Origin: Rhodospirillales bacterium
GTDB lineage: Bacteria > Pseudomonadota > Alphaproteobacteria > Reyranellales > Reyranellaceae
Direction of reading: 5' to 3'
DNA length: 36,283 nucleotides
Assembly (NCBI GenBank): GCA_016185145.1
Contig: JACPOB010000115.1
Span: 1-36,283, forward strand
Part shown: positions 8,662 through 16,797 of the stretch, one piece after another
Position numbering within the stretch: position 1 is the first letter of the stretch
Layout of the letters: each line of letters begins with the position of its first letter
Position numbers and translations under genes: made by a program
Notes under the pieces: model-generated
What the model saw: the letters and a program-made list of their open reading frames with translations, nothing else
What the model was told of the DNA's origin: nothing
Databases searched by the model: none

Positions 8662-9887
8662 TGAGCCGCCCCCGGAGCATGTCGAGGGCGGCCCCGCTCG
8701 ATCGCACGGCGGTAGCTGGCTTCCTGCAGGGGGCCGATGACTTCGGATGTGTAGGCCGCGCCGACATGCGCACGGGCCCTTTCGCCCATTGCGATGCGAC
8801 CCGCGGGCTCGGCCAGCAATTCGAGGATCACGTCCGCCAGGCCGCGAGGATCGCGCGGGCGGACAAGTCTTCCGGTTCGGCCGTCGTCGATGATCTCGGC
8901 CATGCCGCTGCCGCCGCTGGCAATCACGCCGCGCCCTGCGGCCATGGCTTCAAGGCAGACATAGGGCAGGTTCTCCCACACGCTCGGGAACACGCATATG
9001 TCAGTGTCTCCCAGCGTGCGCGCCACCTCGGAATGCGGAAGCCCGTCGACAAACTCGACGGCTTCGGCAAAAGCCCCCAACTGTCGGCGCATGTGCGCGG
9101 CCAGGTCCTCTCCCGTCGCCGGGTGGGGAAGGGAGCGGCCGACCAGGCGGAACTTCGCGGTCGGCGCACGGACAAGGACGAGCCTCATCGCCTCGGCGAG
9201 CTCGATCACGCCTTTCCGTGCCTCGAGCCTGCCCAGATAGGTTATCCGGCCTGTCTTCGTCGCCGGGGAGAGCGTCAGGAGGCTCGCCGGTGGGTCGAAG
9301 ACGTTCGGGATGTGCGCGAGCCGGCCCGGTTCGAGATCCCACCGGGATCGAAGAAGATCGAGGATGGCGAGGGAGGGGGCGGTGATCTCGCTCGCGGTCA
9401 GGACGTGGGCGCGTTCCGGATCGCCGGCAGGATCGTATCGCCAGTAGGGCTTGGGCAGGGACCCGCGACGCAATCCACCCAATACGAAGCGGGCCTTGCG
9501 CAAGGGGGACAGGTAGCTGTGCTGGATCTCGTCGATCAGAAACGTCGGCGTGTGGAGTTTCACGACCAGCGGCAGGTCGGGAAACGACCGGGCCACCTCC
9601 ATCGCCTCGGCGCCGTACTCCGGTCCCTCGACCACGTCGAACGGCTGGACGGCATGCCGCTGCGCGAAGTGCGAGGCAACGGTGCGGGGAAAGCATCGCC
9701 TTTCGACTGGAGCGGCATGCACGACGACGCCGGCCGGCAGCGTGCGCGGATCCGCCGAAGCTGACGTGAACACTTCCACCTGATGGCCTCGGCCGGCCAT
9801 CATGGCGGCCGCCCCGCGCGCATAGGTACCGATCCCGCCGCCGGTCGCCGTCCCGGCGAACTCGTAGCTGATGAGTGCGATCCTCAC
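8658..9887 (-). CDS. Glycosyltransferase family 4 (GT-B)
   Basis: 409 residues, a normal GT4 length. The N-terminal Rossmann domain has the glycine loop GTATGGGIGTYARGAA (residues 12-27). The C-terminal domain begins with RITYLGRLEARKGVIELAEA (214-233) and carries the donor-binding E-x7-E motif at E305 and E313 (ENLPYVCLE), followed by GGSGMAEII. It retains donor stereochemistry by family rule and works on the cytoplasmic side of the membrane. It is third in the minus-strand operon, 56 bp after wzt, and couples to the following GT2 through an ATGA overlap. The exact donor is unknown. Confidence 0.88.
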   Translation of the reverse strand: MRIALISYEFAGTATGGGIGTYARGAAAMMAGRGHQVEVFTSASADPRTLPAGVVVHAAPVERRCFPRTVASHFAQRHAVQPFDVVEGPEYGAEAMEVARSFPDLPLVVKLHTPTFLIDEIQHSYLSPLRKARFVLGGLRRGSLPKPYWRYDPAGDPERAHVLTASEITAPSLAILDLLRSRWDLEPGRLAHIPNVFDPPASLLTLSPATKTGRITYLGRLEARKGVIELAEAMRLVLVRAPTAKFRLVGRSLPHPATGEDLAAHMRRQLGAFAEAVEFVDGLPHSEVARTLGDTDICVFPSVWENLPYVCLEAMAAGRGVIASGGSGMAEIIDDGRTGRLVRPRDPRGLADVILELLAEPAGRIAMGERARAHVGAAYTSEVIGPLQEASYRRAIERGRPRHAPGAAQ

Positions 9888-9943
9888 GTGTCGAACCGAT
9901 CAGGCGGCCGGTCGTCCCGGGGGCGCTTGCACCGCATGGATCA

Positions 9944-11266
9944 TCAGCCCGACCGGAGCGCGGGCTGCGGATCGTCGGACATGGCGGACGATCCGATCGG
10001 CACGAATTCAAGCGGTGCGGTGAGCCTCATTGCCAGCGGGCCGACGCCATAGTCCTGTCTGAAATTGAAGGCGATGCCATCCGGACTGCAGGTGTCGACG
10101 GTAAAGCGAACGGCGCTGTCGACCCGGTGATCGACGACGACGTGGGTGAAATACGTCTGCAGATCGATGCCGTATTCGCCAGCTGCCAGTTGGAAGGCGT
10201 CGAGCGACAGGATGCATTCGTAGCGGCCCGCTTGGGCCGGCAGCGGCACCTGGTTGAAAACCGCTGACGAATAGAAGGCAAGCGGCAGGTTGTTCTGGTC
10301 GCGCAGGATGGCCTCGAGCGACAATCCCCGCATGCCGGTCGTCTCGAGCACCACCCGCAAGCGCAAGGCGGTTCCCGGAACGAAGCGGTCGGCCGGCAGG
10401 CCCTCTTCATCGACAAGCTCCGCAGAAACCAGAGCCGAGCTCTTGCCGCGGCCCCATTGCCGGCCACGGCCGACCTTGGCCAGCGTCGATGTGTAGTGAG
10501 CCAACCCGGCGTCGACCGGGCCATCGAAGACCAGCCGGCCGCCCTGGAGGACGATGCTGCGGCGGGTCAGCGCCATCACCGCCGAAAAATTGTGGCTGAC
10601 GAACAGGACGGTTCGCCCGCTGCCTGCGACCTCGGACATGCGGTTCAAGCAGCGTGCCTGGAATTCCGCGTCGCCGACGGCGAGCACTTCGTCGACCACC
10701 AGGACTTCCGCTTCCAGGTGGGCAGCCACGGCGAAGGCCAGACGGACGTACATTCCCACCGAGTACCGCTTCACCGGCGTGTCGATGAACTTGCCGACGC
10801 CCGAGAACTCGACGATCTCGTCGAAGCGTCGGCGCATCTGCTGACGGCTCATGCCGAGAATGGCGCCGTTGAGGAAGATGTTCTCGCGCCCGCTGAGCTC
10901 AGGATGGAAACCGGTGCCGACCTCGAGCAGGCTGTTCACCCGGCCCCGAATTTCGACGCGTCCTGTCGTGGGATCCGTGATGCGCGACAGGATCTTCAGC
11001 AAGGTCGTCTTGCCTGCACCATTGCTCCCTATGATGCTGACCAGCTCGCCGGGCTTGATCTCGAAATTGAGATCCTGCAGCGCCCAGAATTCCTCCAGTC
11101 GGTCGCCCGCGTACAGCGGCCTTCCCCTCAGCAGGTCGGCTGCGTTGCGCAACATCGAGCGCGCGCCTCTCGCCACGGCATCGCGCAGCAGGCCGTCGCG
11201 TTCCACCTTGTGGCCGATCACGAACTTCTTGCCGAGATTCTCGACGCGGATTACCGGCTCGGACAT
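9944..11266 (-). CDS. wzt: Polysaccharide ABC exporter ATPase with C-terminal glycan-binding-type domain
   Basis: 440 residues. The ATPase part has Walker A GSNGAGKTT at 80-88, the transport-specific signature YSVGMYVRLAF at 168-178, Walker B VLVVDEVLA from about 188, and the switch His225. This is the KpsT/TagH/Wzt class, marked by the N-terminal segment before Walker A and by the early FWALQDLNFEIKPGE. About 180 residues follow (from around 262) and form a beta-rich extension. In Wzt proteins of O9a type this domain recognises the capped end of the finished glycan before export. With the permease just upstream (3-bp gap) it forms the inner-membrane exporter. A damaged second copy of its gene lies at 12380-12538. 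Confidence 0.9.
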   Translation of the reverse strand: MSEPVIRVENLGKKFVIGHKVERDGLLRDAVARGARSMLRNAADLLRGRPLYAGDRLEEFWALQDLNFEIKPGELVSIIGSNGAGKTTLLKILSRITDPTTGRVEIRGRVNSLLEVGTGFHPELSGRENIFLNGAILGMSRQQMRRRFDEIVEFSGVGKFIDTPVKRYSVGMYVRLAFAVAAHLEAEVLVVDEVLAVGDAEFQARCLNRMSEVAGSGRTVLFVSHNFSAVMALTRRSIVLQGGRLVFDGPVDAGLAHYTSTLAKVGRGRQWGRGKSSALVSAELVDEEGLPADRFVPGTALRLRVVLETTGMRGLSLEAILRDQNNLPLAFYSSAVFNQVPLPAQAGRYECILSLDAFQLAAGEYGIDLQTYFTHVVVDHRVDSAVRFTVDTCSPDGIAFNFRQDYGVGPLAMRLTAPLEFVPIGSSAMSDDPQPALRSG

Positions 11267-11269
11267 TTC

Positions 11270-12115
11270 TCAGATCAGGTCCGCAAAGCCGCGCTCGATA
11301 CGGCGGAAGGTGCTGATGCCCAGCCAGAGAAAACCGGCCGTGACCACCAGGCTGAGCGCGAAGCCCGGCAGGTAGATGGGGCTTGCACCGCCGACGATGC
11401 ACCAGCGGAAGCCATCTATGATGCCCACCATGGGGTTCAGGTTGTACAGCAACCGCCATTGTTCAGGCACGATCGCGCTCTCGAAGCCGACTGGGGATAC
11501 GTAGAGACCGAACTGGAGCACGAACGGCACTACGAAGCGAAAGTCGCGATACTTGACGATGATCGCTGCTGCCCAGATTGCCGGGCCGAGACTGGCCAAG
11601 AGCGCAAGCAACACGAAGAAAGGAAGAAGCAGGAGCTGCCAGCCGGGGACGATGAGGTACCAGACCATCAGTCCGCCAAGAATGAAGAGACTCACCGCGA
11701 AATCGATCATCACGACGAGCACCGTCGCCAGTGGAACGATCATCCGCGGGAAGTAGACTTTGCTTATGAGATTGCCGTTGGAAATCACGCTCGCCGAAGC
11801 TTCGCTGAGAACCGAGGAGAACAGCGTCCACGGAAGCAATCCGCCGATGACCACGATCGCGTAGGGGATGCCGCCGGTGGTCGGCAGCTTGGCAAGATGG
11901 CCGAACACGACCGTGAAGACGACCATCGTCAGGAAAGGGCGAATGAACGCCCAGACGATGCCAATCGCCGTCTGCTTGTATCTGACCGCGACATCGCGCC
12001 AGGCCAGGATGAACAGCAGGCCACGGTAGCGCCAGATGTCCGGCCAATATTGGCGGTCAGCCCGGCCGGCTTCGAGTACCAAGTATGTGCTGGAGGGACG
12101 GTCGGCAGAGCTCAT
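11270..12115 (-). CDS. wzm: Polysaccharide ABC-2 type permease
   Basis: 281 residues from the chosen ATG. An N-terminal amphipathic region (YWPDIWRYRGLLFILAWRDVAVRYKQT) is followed by six hydrophobic helices, the ABC2_membrane/TagG/KpsM arrangement. VRYKQTAIGIVWAFIRPFLTM and LGPAIWAAAIIVKYRDFRFV are typical Wzm stretches. It forms the channel for the undecaprenyl-linked glycan with the Wzt ATPase encoded 3 bp downstream. The frame also allows a start at 12148. ATG 12115 is preferred because GGAATGG lies upstream and the family N-terminus begins near there. It is the first gene of the operon running to 5887, so its promoter should lie in the 12116-12654 gap. Confidence 0.88.
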   Translation of the reverse strand: MSSADRPSSTYLVLEAGRADRQYWPDIWRYRGLLFILAWRDVAVRYKQTAIGIVWAFIRPFLTMVVFTVVFGHLAKLPTTGGIPYAIVVIGGLLPWTLFSSVLSEASASVISNGNLISKVYFPRMIVPLATVLVVMIDFAVSLFILGGLMVWYLIVPGWQLLLLPFFVLLALLASLGPAIWAAAIIVKYRDFRFVVPFVLQFGLYVSPVGFESAIVPEQWRLLYNLNPMVGIIDGFRWCIVGGASPIYLPGFALSLVVTAGFLWLGISTFRRIERGFADLI

Positions 12116-12654
12116 GCGGTCCATTCCACGATACATACCCCATATCACCCGAGCGAGCGTTTGTTGGCCGACGCAGGGCGACTGCCGTGCCTCGTGGACA
12201 CTCCCGCCGGCGCCGCAATCGCGTGAATTCGACGATTGCCGGCAGGCCGGCCCGGGCTCGCGATGGCGGCTCGGACGCCCGTTGGGAACCCTGGTAACTT
12301 ATATAGTCCGCAAGGCGATGGTGATACGACCGTTCAAAACTATCAGCACTTTCACGCTGCGGTGACGCGACTTGGCCCGCGTCCGACATCGTCAACCGCA
12401 AAGGCTTGACAAGAAAATTGTCATCGGCCGCAAAGTCGAGTACAGCGGCCTGCTCGGAGACCCGTCGTGGCCCTGTGGTCGAAGAGCCGGCAGCACATTT
12501 TCAACGGTCCGGTTGACGCCCGCGTTGTCCGGTTGTTCCGCGTCCCTGGCAAAGGAAAGAAGACGGGATTGGGCCACGAGGAGCAGTCGGTGACAGTTTC
12601 GCCCGATCTTTACGTCCGTAGTCGAAGCCGGGCCAGCTCGTGCACGACCAGCCG
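12116..12654. other. Divergent intergenic region with gene debris
   Basis: 539 bp between the divergent wzm and wzy-like genes. It holds the wzt remnant described separately (12380-12538). The AT-rich spot at 12297-12305 contains TATATA, a possible -10 element on either strand, but I see no well-placed -35. No other reading frame resembles a protein I know. Promoters for both operons must lie here. Confidence 0.5.
12380..12538 (+). pseudogene. Decayed wzt fragment with internal deletion and frameshift
   Basis: Translating 12408-12461 gives DKKIVIGRKVEYSGLLGD. It matches residues 12-29 of the intact Wzt (GKKFVIGHKVERDGLLRD) at about two thirds of positions, with clear DNA similarity (ATCGGCC, CGGCCTGCT). 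Another frame, 12488-12538, gives RQHIFNGPVDARVVRLF, matching Wzt residues 243-259 (GRLVFDGPVDAGLAHYT). The two pieces are 26 bp apart here but about 640 bp apart in wzt, and they are in different frames. The whole ATPase core is therefore missing. The remnant points in the opposite direction to the intact gene, toward the wzy-like gene. It is best read as the wreck of a second exporter. A similarity search of this segment would settle it. Confidence 0.7.
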
Positions 12655-14109
12655 ATGACAAGCGCGGTAGCGATAAGAACCGTCGCGACGACGAGGCTCG
12701 ACTTCGATCTGCTCCGTCGGGGCTGCCTCTACTTTGCAATCGCCAATGCCGTCGTCGCGCCGTTTGCCCCGGATCCGTTGGCCTACGGTGGAGGGGCGCT
12801 CGTTCCGTTCGTATTGATGACGATCATCGGTCAACCGACCATGCCCAAGGGGCTTGCGTTCTTTCTGCTTTGGCAATGGGGGCAAGCGTTCGCGCGCGCG
12901 GTTCTGTCGGTGCTGGACGGCGAGTCGATGGCTGCGAGCATCGATGGTGTCGATGTGCTGTATGCCTATTGGTATGCGCTCGCGTCGATAATCACGTTGG
13001 CGGTCGCTTTTCGGCTGGTGCTTGGGAACCTCGCGTCGCCGACATTCTCCGAATATCATGCCCACGAGCGATGGCGGCCCCCGGACCTGGCGACTGTGTA
13101 TTTCGTCGCGATAGTGGCATCGGTGGCACTCGTCTTTTTGAGCCGCTCGGTGCCCGGCGCCGACCAACCCTTCCAGGCCGCGGCGCAGGTAAAGGTCATC
13201 GCGTTATTCCTGCTGTGCACTTACGTCTTTACGACCGGCCGGGGGCGGGGAGCCCTGCTTGCTGCAATCGTCGTCGAAATTCTGGTGGGCTTTACGGGCT
13301 TTCTCGCGGATTTCCGGGCAGTATTCATCTACGTCGCCGTTGCCGCCCTGGCGGCGCGTGTCAAATGGAGCGGCGCGACGACGGCGGCAGCGTTCGCTTG
13401 GCTGGCTGTCCTTCTCATCCTCGCGTTGTTCTGGACCTCCGTTAAGTTCGAATACCGCGAATATGTGACCGGTTCAGAAGAGTCCCAGCAGATCAAGGTG
13501 CCGCTCGAGCAGCGGCTGGCCTATCTCGGCGAAAGGGCGCTGAACATCGGCGACACGAAGTGGGGCGAGACCTCCTATTTGCTCCTGACGCGCTTTGCCT
13601 ACGTCGACATATTTGGCCAGGTCATCGGTGTCGACAGAGGTACTCATGAACCGATTGCGGCGAGGCAGTGGAAGGATGCTTTTGCCCATGTATTCCAACC
13701 ACGGTTCCTCTTCCCCGATAAGCCCGGGCTTTCCGATAGCGAAGTGTTCATCAGGCTTGCGCGCTCCGATCCGATGGAGCAGATGCGCCTCGGCACATCG
13801 ATCAGCGTCGGCTACATGGCGGAGAACTACGTCGATCTCGGGTTCCCCGGCATGTTGGCGGGCATCTTTGGGTACGGCCTGCTGCTCGCACTGGTTGTCC
13901 GATATTTCATGACCAGGCCGCTTCCCTGGATGCTCAGGGAAGCCATCGTCATGGGGCTCGCCTACAATACCGCCGGCACCGGGATGGAAGTGTCGCTGCC
14001 GAAGCTCCTGGGTGCGACGGTGATGTTTTTCTTGGTCTGGTCCCTGATGGCCAAATTTGCATTGCCGGTCGCCTTGCGTTGGCTCGACCGGCAAGCCGGC
14101 GTGCCCTAG
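12655..14109 (+). CDS. Wzy-like O-antigen/EPS polymerase
   Basis: 484 residues with about 10-12 transmembrane helices and one large non-membrane segment of around 80-100 residues (starting near KFEYREYVTGSEESQQ and running past RFLFPDKPGLSDSEVF). It is followed by GYMAENYVDLGFPGMLAGIFGYG. That pattern, with a long periplasmic loop between late helices, is typical of Wzy-type polymerases, which join lipid-linked repeat units in the periplasm. Sequence conservation in Wzy is low, so the call rests on topology, the loop and the context. A GTG at 12640 is an alternative start; ATG 12655 is preferred. It is first in a plus-strand group with two GT4 genes. No Wzx flippase is visible in the window. 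Confidence 0.65.
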   Translation: MTSAVAIRTVATTRLDFDLLRRGCLYFAIANAVVAPFAPDPLAYGGGALVPFVLMTIIGQPTMPKGLAFFLLWQWGQAFARAVLSVLDGESMAASIDGVDVLYAYWYALASIITLAVAFRLVLGNLASPTFSEYHAHERWRPPDLATVYFVAIVASVALVFLSRSVPGADQPFQAAAQVKVIALFLLCTYVFTTGRGRGALLAAIVVEILVGFTGFLADFRAVFIYVAVAALAARVKWSGATTAAAFAWLAVLLILALFWTSVKFEYREYVTGSEESQQIKVPLEQRLAYLGERALNIGDTKWGETSYLLLTRFAYVDIFGQVIGVDRGTHEPIAARQWKDAFAHVFQPRFLFPDKPGLSDSEVFIRLARSDPMEQMRLGTSISVGYMAENYVDLGFPGMLAGIFGYGLLLALVVRYFMTRPLPWMLREAIVMGLAYNTAGTGMEVSLPKLLGATVMFFLVWSLMAKFALPVALRWLDRQAGVP

Positions 14110-14150
14110 AATCGGTCGCTGCCAAAGCATCGAGTCGCGGTGGACGGGTC

Positions 14151-15332
14151 TTGCGCTTTCTTCACGTCGTTCCGACCTACCTTCCCGCAGTCCGATACGG
14201 TGGCCCAATTCGTTCTGTTCATGCGCTGTGTCGCGCCCTGGCCGCCGACGGCCACGACGTTCACGTCTTCACGACCAGCGTCGACGGCCCGGCCGACAGC
14301 GATGTGCAGTTGCAGCGTCCGATCGACCTCGATGGCGTCAACGTCACCTACTTCCCCAGCGAGCGGTTGAGGCGCCTCTACTGGTCGCCTCCGATGCGCC
14401 GCGCGCTGGCCGCCGCCGTCGGCAGCTTCGACCTCGTGCATCTGCATGCCGTCTATCTCTGGCCGATCTGGGCGGCCGCTCGCGCCGCGCGCGCGCGCGG
14501 CGTGCCCTATGTGATCTCGCCGCGCGGCATGCTGGTGCCCGAGCTGATCCGCCGCAAGAACCGCTGGATCAAGTCCGCGTGGATCGCGCTCGTCGAACGC
14601 GGCAACCTCGAGCGAGCGGCGGCGATCCATACGACCTCATCGGTCGAAGCGAGCCACCTTGCGGGCTTCGGCTGGCGGCTGCCGCCGATCGTCACGATCC
14701 CGCACGGTGTCGACGATCCGCCGCCACCCGCCACAACGACCCTGTCGGCCGACATCGCGGCGGCGATCGTGAACCAGCCGCTCGTGCTCGCCTTCGGGCG
14801 GATCAGCTGGGAGAAGAGCCTCGATCGCCTGATCGCGGCCCTGCCTCTGGCGCCGGCCGCGCGGCTCGTGATCGCCGGCGACGATGCCGACGGCCATGCC
14901 GCCGTGCTGGCTGGCAAGGCGCGCGCCCTGGGTGTTGCCGACCGTGTGGCGATCGTGGCGCGTCATGTCGAAGGTGCCGACAAGGAAGCGCTGTTCGCGG
15001 CGGCGCGCGTCTTTGCCATGACATCGATCTCGGAGAATTTCGGTCTGGCCGCTTTCGAGGCGATGCGCCGTGGCCTGCCGGTGCTGGCGACGCCCGATGT
15101 CGGCATGTCGGAAATCGTCCGCGAGAGCGGCGCGGGCCGTGTGATCGATCCCGCGCCGGCTTCGATAGCGGCCGCGCTCTCCGCCATGCTGTCCGACGCC
15201 GCCGGCAGCCGCGCCATGGGCGAGGCCGGCCGCGCTCACGTCGCGGCACACTATGGCTGGCCCAGCGTCGCCCGTCGCATGGTCGGACTCTACACGTCTG
15301 TGCTGGAAGGGAAGGGCGTCGGCTGCCGATGA
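14151..15332 (+). CDS. Glycosyltransferase family 4 (GT-B)
   Basis: 393 residues from a TTG start. The N-terminus RFLHVVPTYLPAVRYGGPIRSVHAL is the usual GT4 opening with the acceptor-side G-G-P loop. The C-terminal domain starts at LVLAFGRISWEKSLDRLIAAL (211-231) and holds E-x7-E at E295 and E303 (ENFGLAAFE). The frame is also open back to TTG 14079, which would overlap the wzy-like gene. TTG 14151 is preferred because the family N-terminus begins exactly there and GGTGGA lies just upstream. It ends with a TGA that overlaps the ATG of the next gene (ATGA), so the two GT4 enzymes are translationally coupled. It probably acts on the repeat unit polymerised by the upstream gene product. Confidence 0.85.
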   Translation: MRFLHVVPTYLPAVRYGGPIRSVHALCRALAADGHDVHVFTTSVDGPADSDVQLQRPIDLDGVNVTYFPSERLRRLYWSPPMRRALAAAVGSFDLVHLHAVYLWPIWAAARAARARGVPYVISPRGMLVPELIRRKNRWIKSAWIALVERGNLERAAAIHTTSSVEASHLAGFGWRLPPIVTIPHGVDDPPPPATTTLSADIAAAIVNQPLVLAFGRISWEKSLDRLIAALPLAPAARLVIAGDDADGHAAVLAGKARALGVADRVAIVARHVEGADKEALFAAARVFAMTSISENFGLAAFEAMRRGLPVLATPDVGMSEIVRESGAGRVIDPAPASIAAALSAMLSDAAGSRAMGEAGRAHVAAHYGWPSVARRMVGLYTSVLEGKGVGCR

Positions 15333-16489
15333 TGGATTTGCTGGCCCACAGCCCGTTCGACGTGGCGCGGGAACGTCGCATAGTCATCATCGCCGACTGG
15401 CTGCCGCCGGATTTCGGCGCAGTCGGCCAGTACATGCAGTTGCGTGCGCGGGCGTTGGCCGAACGCGGTCACGACGTGACCCTGATCGGGTTGGCGTCGG
15501 GCGCGTCCTCAGTGCGACGCGAGGCGAGCGGCGAGGGCACGCTGACCGAGCTCAGATTGCGCGCCAGGCCGGTGCCACGCGGTTCGTTGCTCGGCCGCCT
15601 GGCGTGGACGGTGTGGACCGATCTCCGGCTGGTCACGGCGGGCTTCCGCTACCTGCGCGCGGCGGACGGTATCCTGTTCACGGGCTCGCCGCCCTTCATG
15701 ATCCATCTGCTGGCGCCGCTGCGCTTCCTGTGGCGCGGTCGCCTCGTCTATCGCATCACCGACTTCCATCCCGAGTGCCTGATCGCGGCGCGGGCGCGTC
15801 CGTCGTTCGCCCTTTCCCTTTTGCTCGGTCTCACCAACTTCTGGCGCCGCCGCGTCGATGGCTTCGAGGTCTTGGGCCTCGATCAGAAGAAGCGTCTCGG
15901 CGCGACTGGCATTGTCGATCAGCGCATCGCCCTGGTCCGTGACGGCTCGCCGGTCGATTTCTCCGCCCGCGACGCGAGCGAGCCGTTGCCGGCGGCGTTG
16001 GCCGGCGCCTGTGTGCTCCTGTACGCCGGCAATTACGGGGTGGCGCACGAACTCGACACTGTGGCCGAGGGTTATGCGCGCCATCATCGTGACGGCAGCG
16101 GGCGCGTCCGCCTGTGGCTGAGCGCGACCGGCACGGGCGCGGATGAGCTTGCCAGGCGCCTGTCCGCTCAGGGGGTGCCCTTCCACCGCTCTCCGCCGGT
16201 GCCGCTCGAACGTCTGGCGGGCCTTCTGCGCGCGCCCCATGCCCATCTCGTGACTCTGAAGGATGCTTTCGTGGGCTTTGTCTTGCCGTCGAAGGTCTAT
16301 GCCTGCGTGGAGAGCGGCCGAGCCGTTCTCTTCGTGGGCAGTGCAGACTCCGATGTCGACCTGCTCGCCCGACCTGCCAAAGCAGGCTATTGGCGCGTGG
16401 CGTGCGGAGATGTCGCGGGCTTCGCCACTAGTCTTGAAATTCTGGCTGACCGGGCAAATGCCATTCAGTCAATAGATGCCACATCATAG
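15329..16489 (+). CDS. Glycosyltransferase family 4-like (WbuB/WcaI type)
   Basis: 386 residues. The start region RRIVIIADWLPPDFGAVGQYMQLRARALAERGHDVTLIG has the loop seen in WbuB/WcaI-like transferases. GILFTGSPPFMIHLLAPL and LVYRITDFHPECLIAA agree with that group. The C-terminal domain begins at VLLYAGNYGVAHELDTVAEGY and ends with LPSKVYACVESGRAVLFVG, where these proteins contact the nucleotide sugar; the textbook E-x7-E is not obvious. Start ATG 15329 overlaps the previous stop by four bases and follows GGAAGGGAAGGG. It is the last gene of the group, followed by an AT-rich promoter region. Confidence 0.82.
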   Translation: MMDLLAHSPFDVARERRIVIIADWLPPDFGAVGQYMQLRARALAERGHDVTLIGLASGASSVRREASGEGTLTELRLRARPVPRGSLLGRLAWTVWTDLRLVTAGFRYLRAADGILFTGSPPFMIHLLAPLRFLWRGRLVYRITDFHPECLIAARARPSFALSLLLGLTNFWRRRVDGFEVLGLDQKKRLGATGIVDQRIALVRDGSPVDFSARDASEPLPAALAGACVLLYAGNYGVAHELDTVAEGYARHHRDGSGRVRLWLSATGTGADELARRLSAQGVPFHRSPPVPLERLAGLLRAPHAHLVTLKDAFVGFVLPSKVYACVESGRAVLFVGSADSDVDLLARPAKAGYWRVACGDVAGFATSLEILADRANAIQSIDATS

Positions 16490-16797
16490 CGTACAAATAA
16501 CTTTAATATATTTCTATAAGACACTGGAAAAATTGGATATTGTGTGACAATTCGATTATTTTATTTTCTGCGTTGACGCTGCAGTTAATTTTGCTATCAA
16601 TGGGTGACGCTCGCTGATGGCCTTCAGGGCCCAAAAGCAGCGTACAAAGCGCCTGCGTCAGGATGGGCTTCTGAGGCGTCACGAATGAAAGCGGCCGACC
16701 TCTCTCTCGAATCCGCGACTCGCCCGGGTCTTGGCGTGTCGTGTGCATTTCGCTATTTACCTCTCGGCTTGGTGGGGCGAGTGGTGGGCTGGGGTAT
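16490..16797. other. AT-rich promoter region of the secretion operon
   Basis: 308 bp, clearly more AT-rich than its surroundings between 16490 and 16600. No supported gene is present on either strand: the small open frames lack plausible starts and family features. It holds the candidate promoter at 16573-16600 and probably the regulatory sites for the GPLQ-OMP-OPX-kinase operon. Confidence 0.55.
16573..16600 (+). promoter_or_regulatory. Candidate sigma-70-type promoter
   Basis: TTGACG (16573-16578), a 16-base spacer, then TATCAA (16595-16600), close to the -35/-10 consensus and located in the most AT-rich stretch of the window. It would give a leader of about 190 bases ahead of the GPLQ-repeat gene. 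Predicted by eye only. Confidence 0.4.

Noticed and set aside
12372..12658. Two short open frames considered as small genes
   Set aside because: Their only recognisable parts match two separate pieces of Wzt in different frames, so they are remains of a broken gene.
12655..14109. Considered as a Wzx flippase
   Set aside because: The long periplasmic-type loop between late helices and the GYMAENYVDLGFPG stretch fit a polymerase better than the even helix spacing of Wzx.
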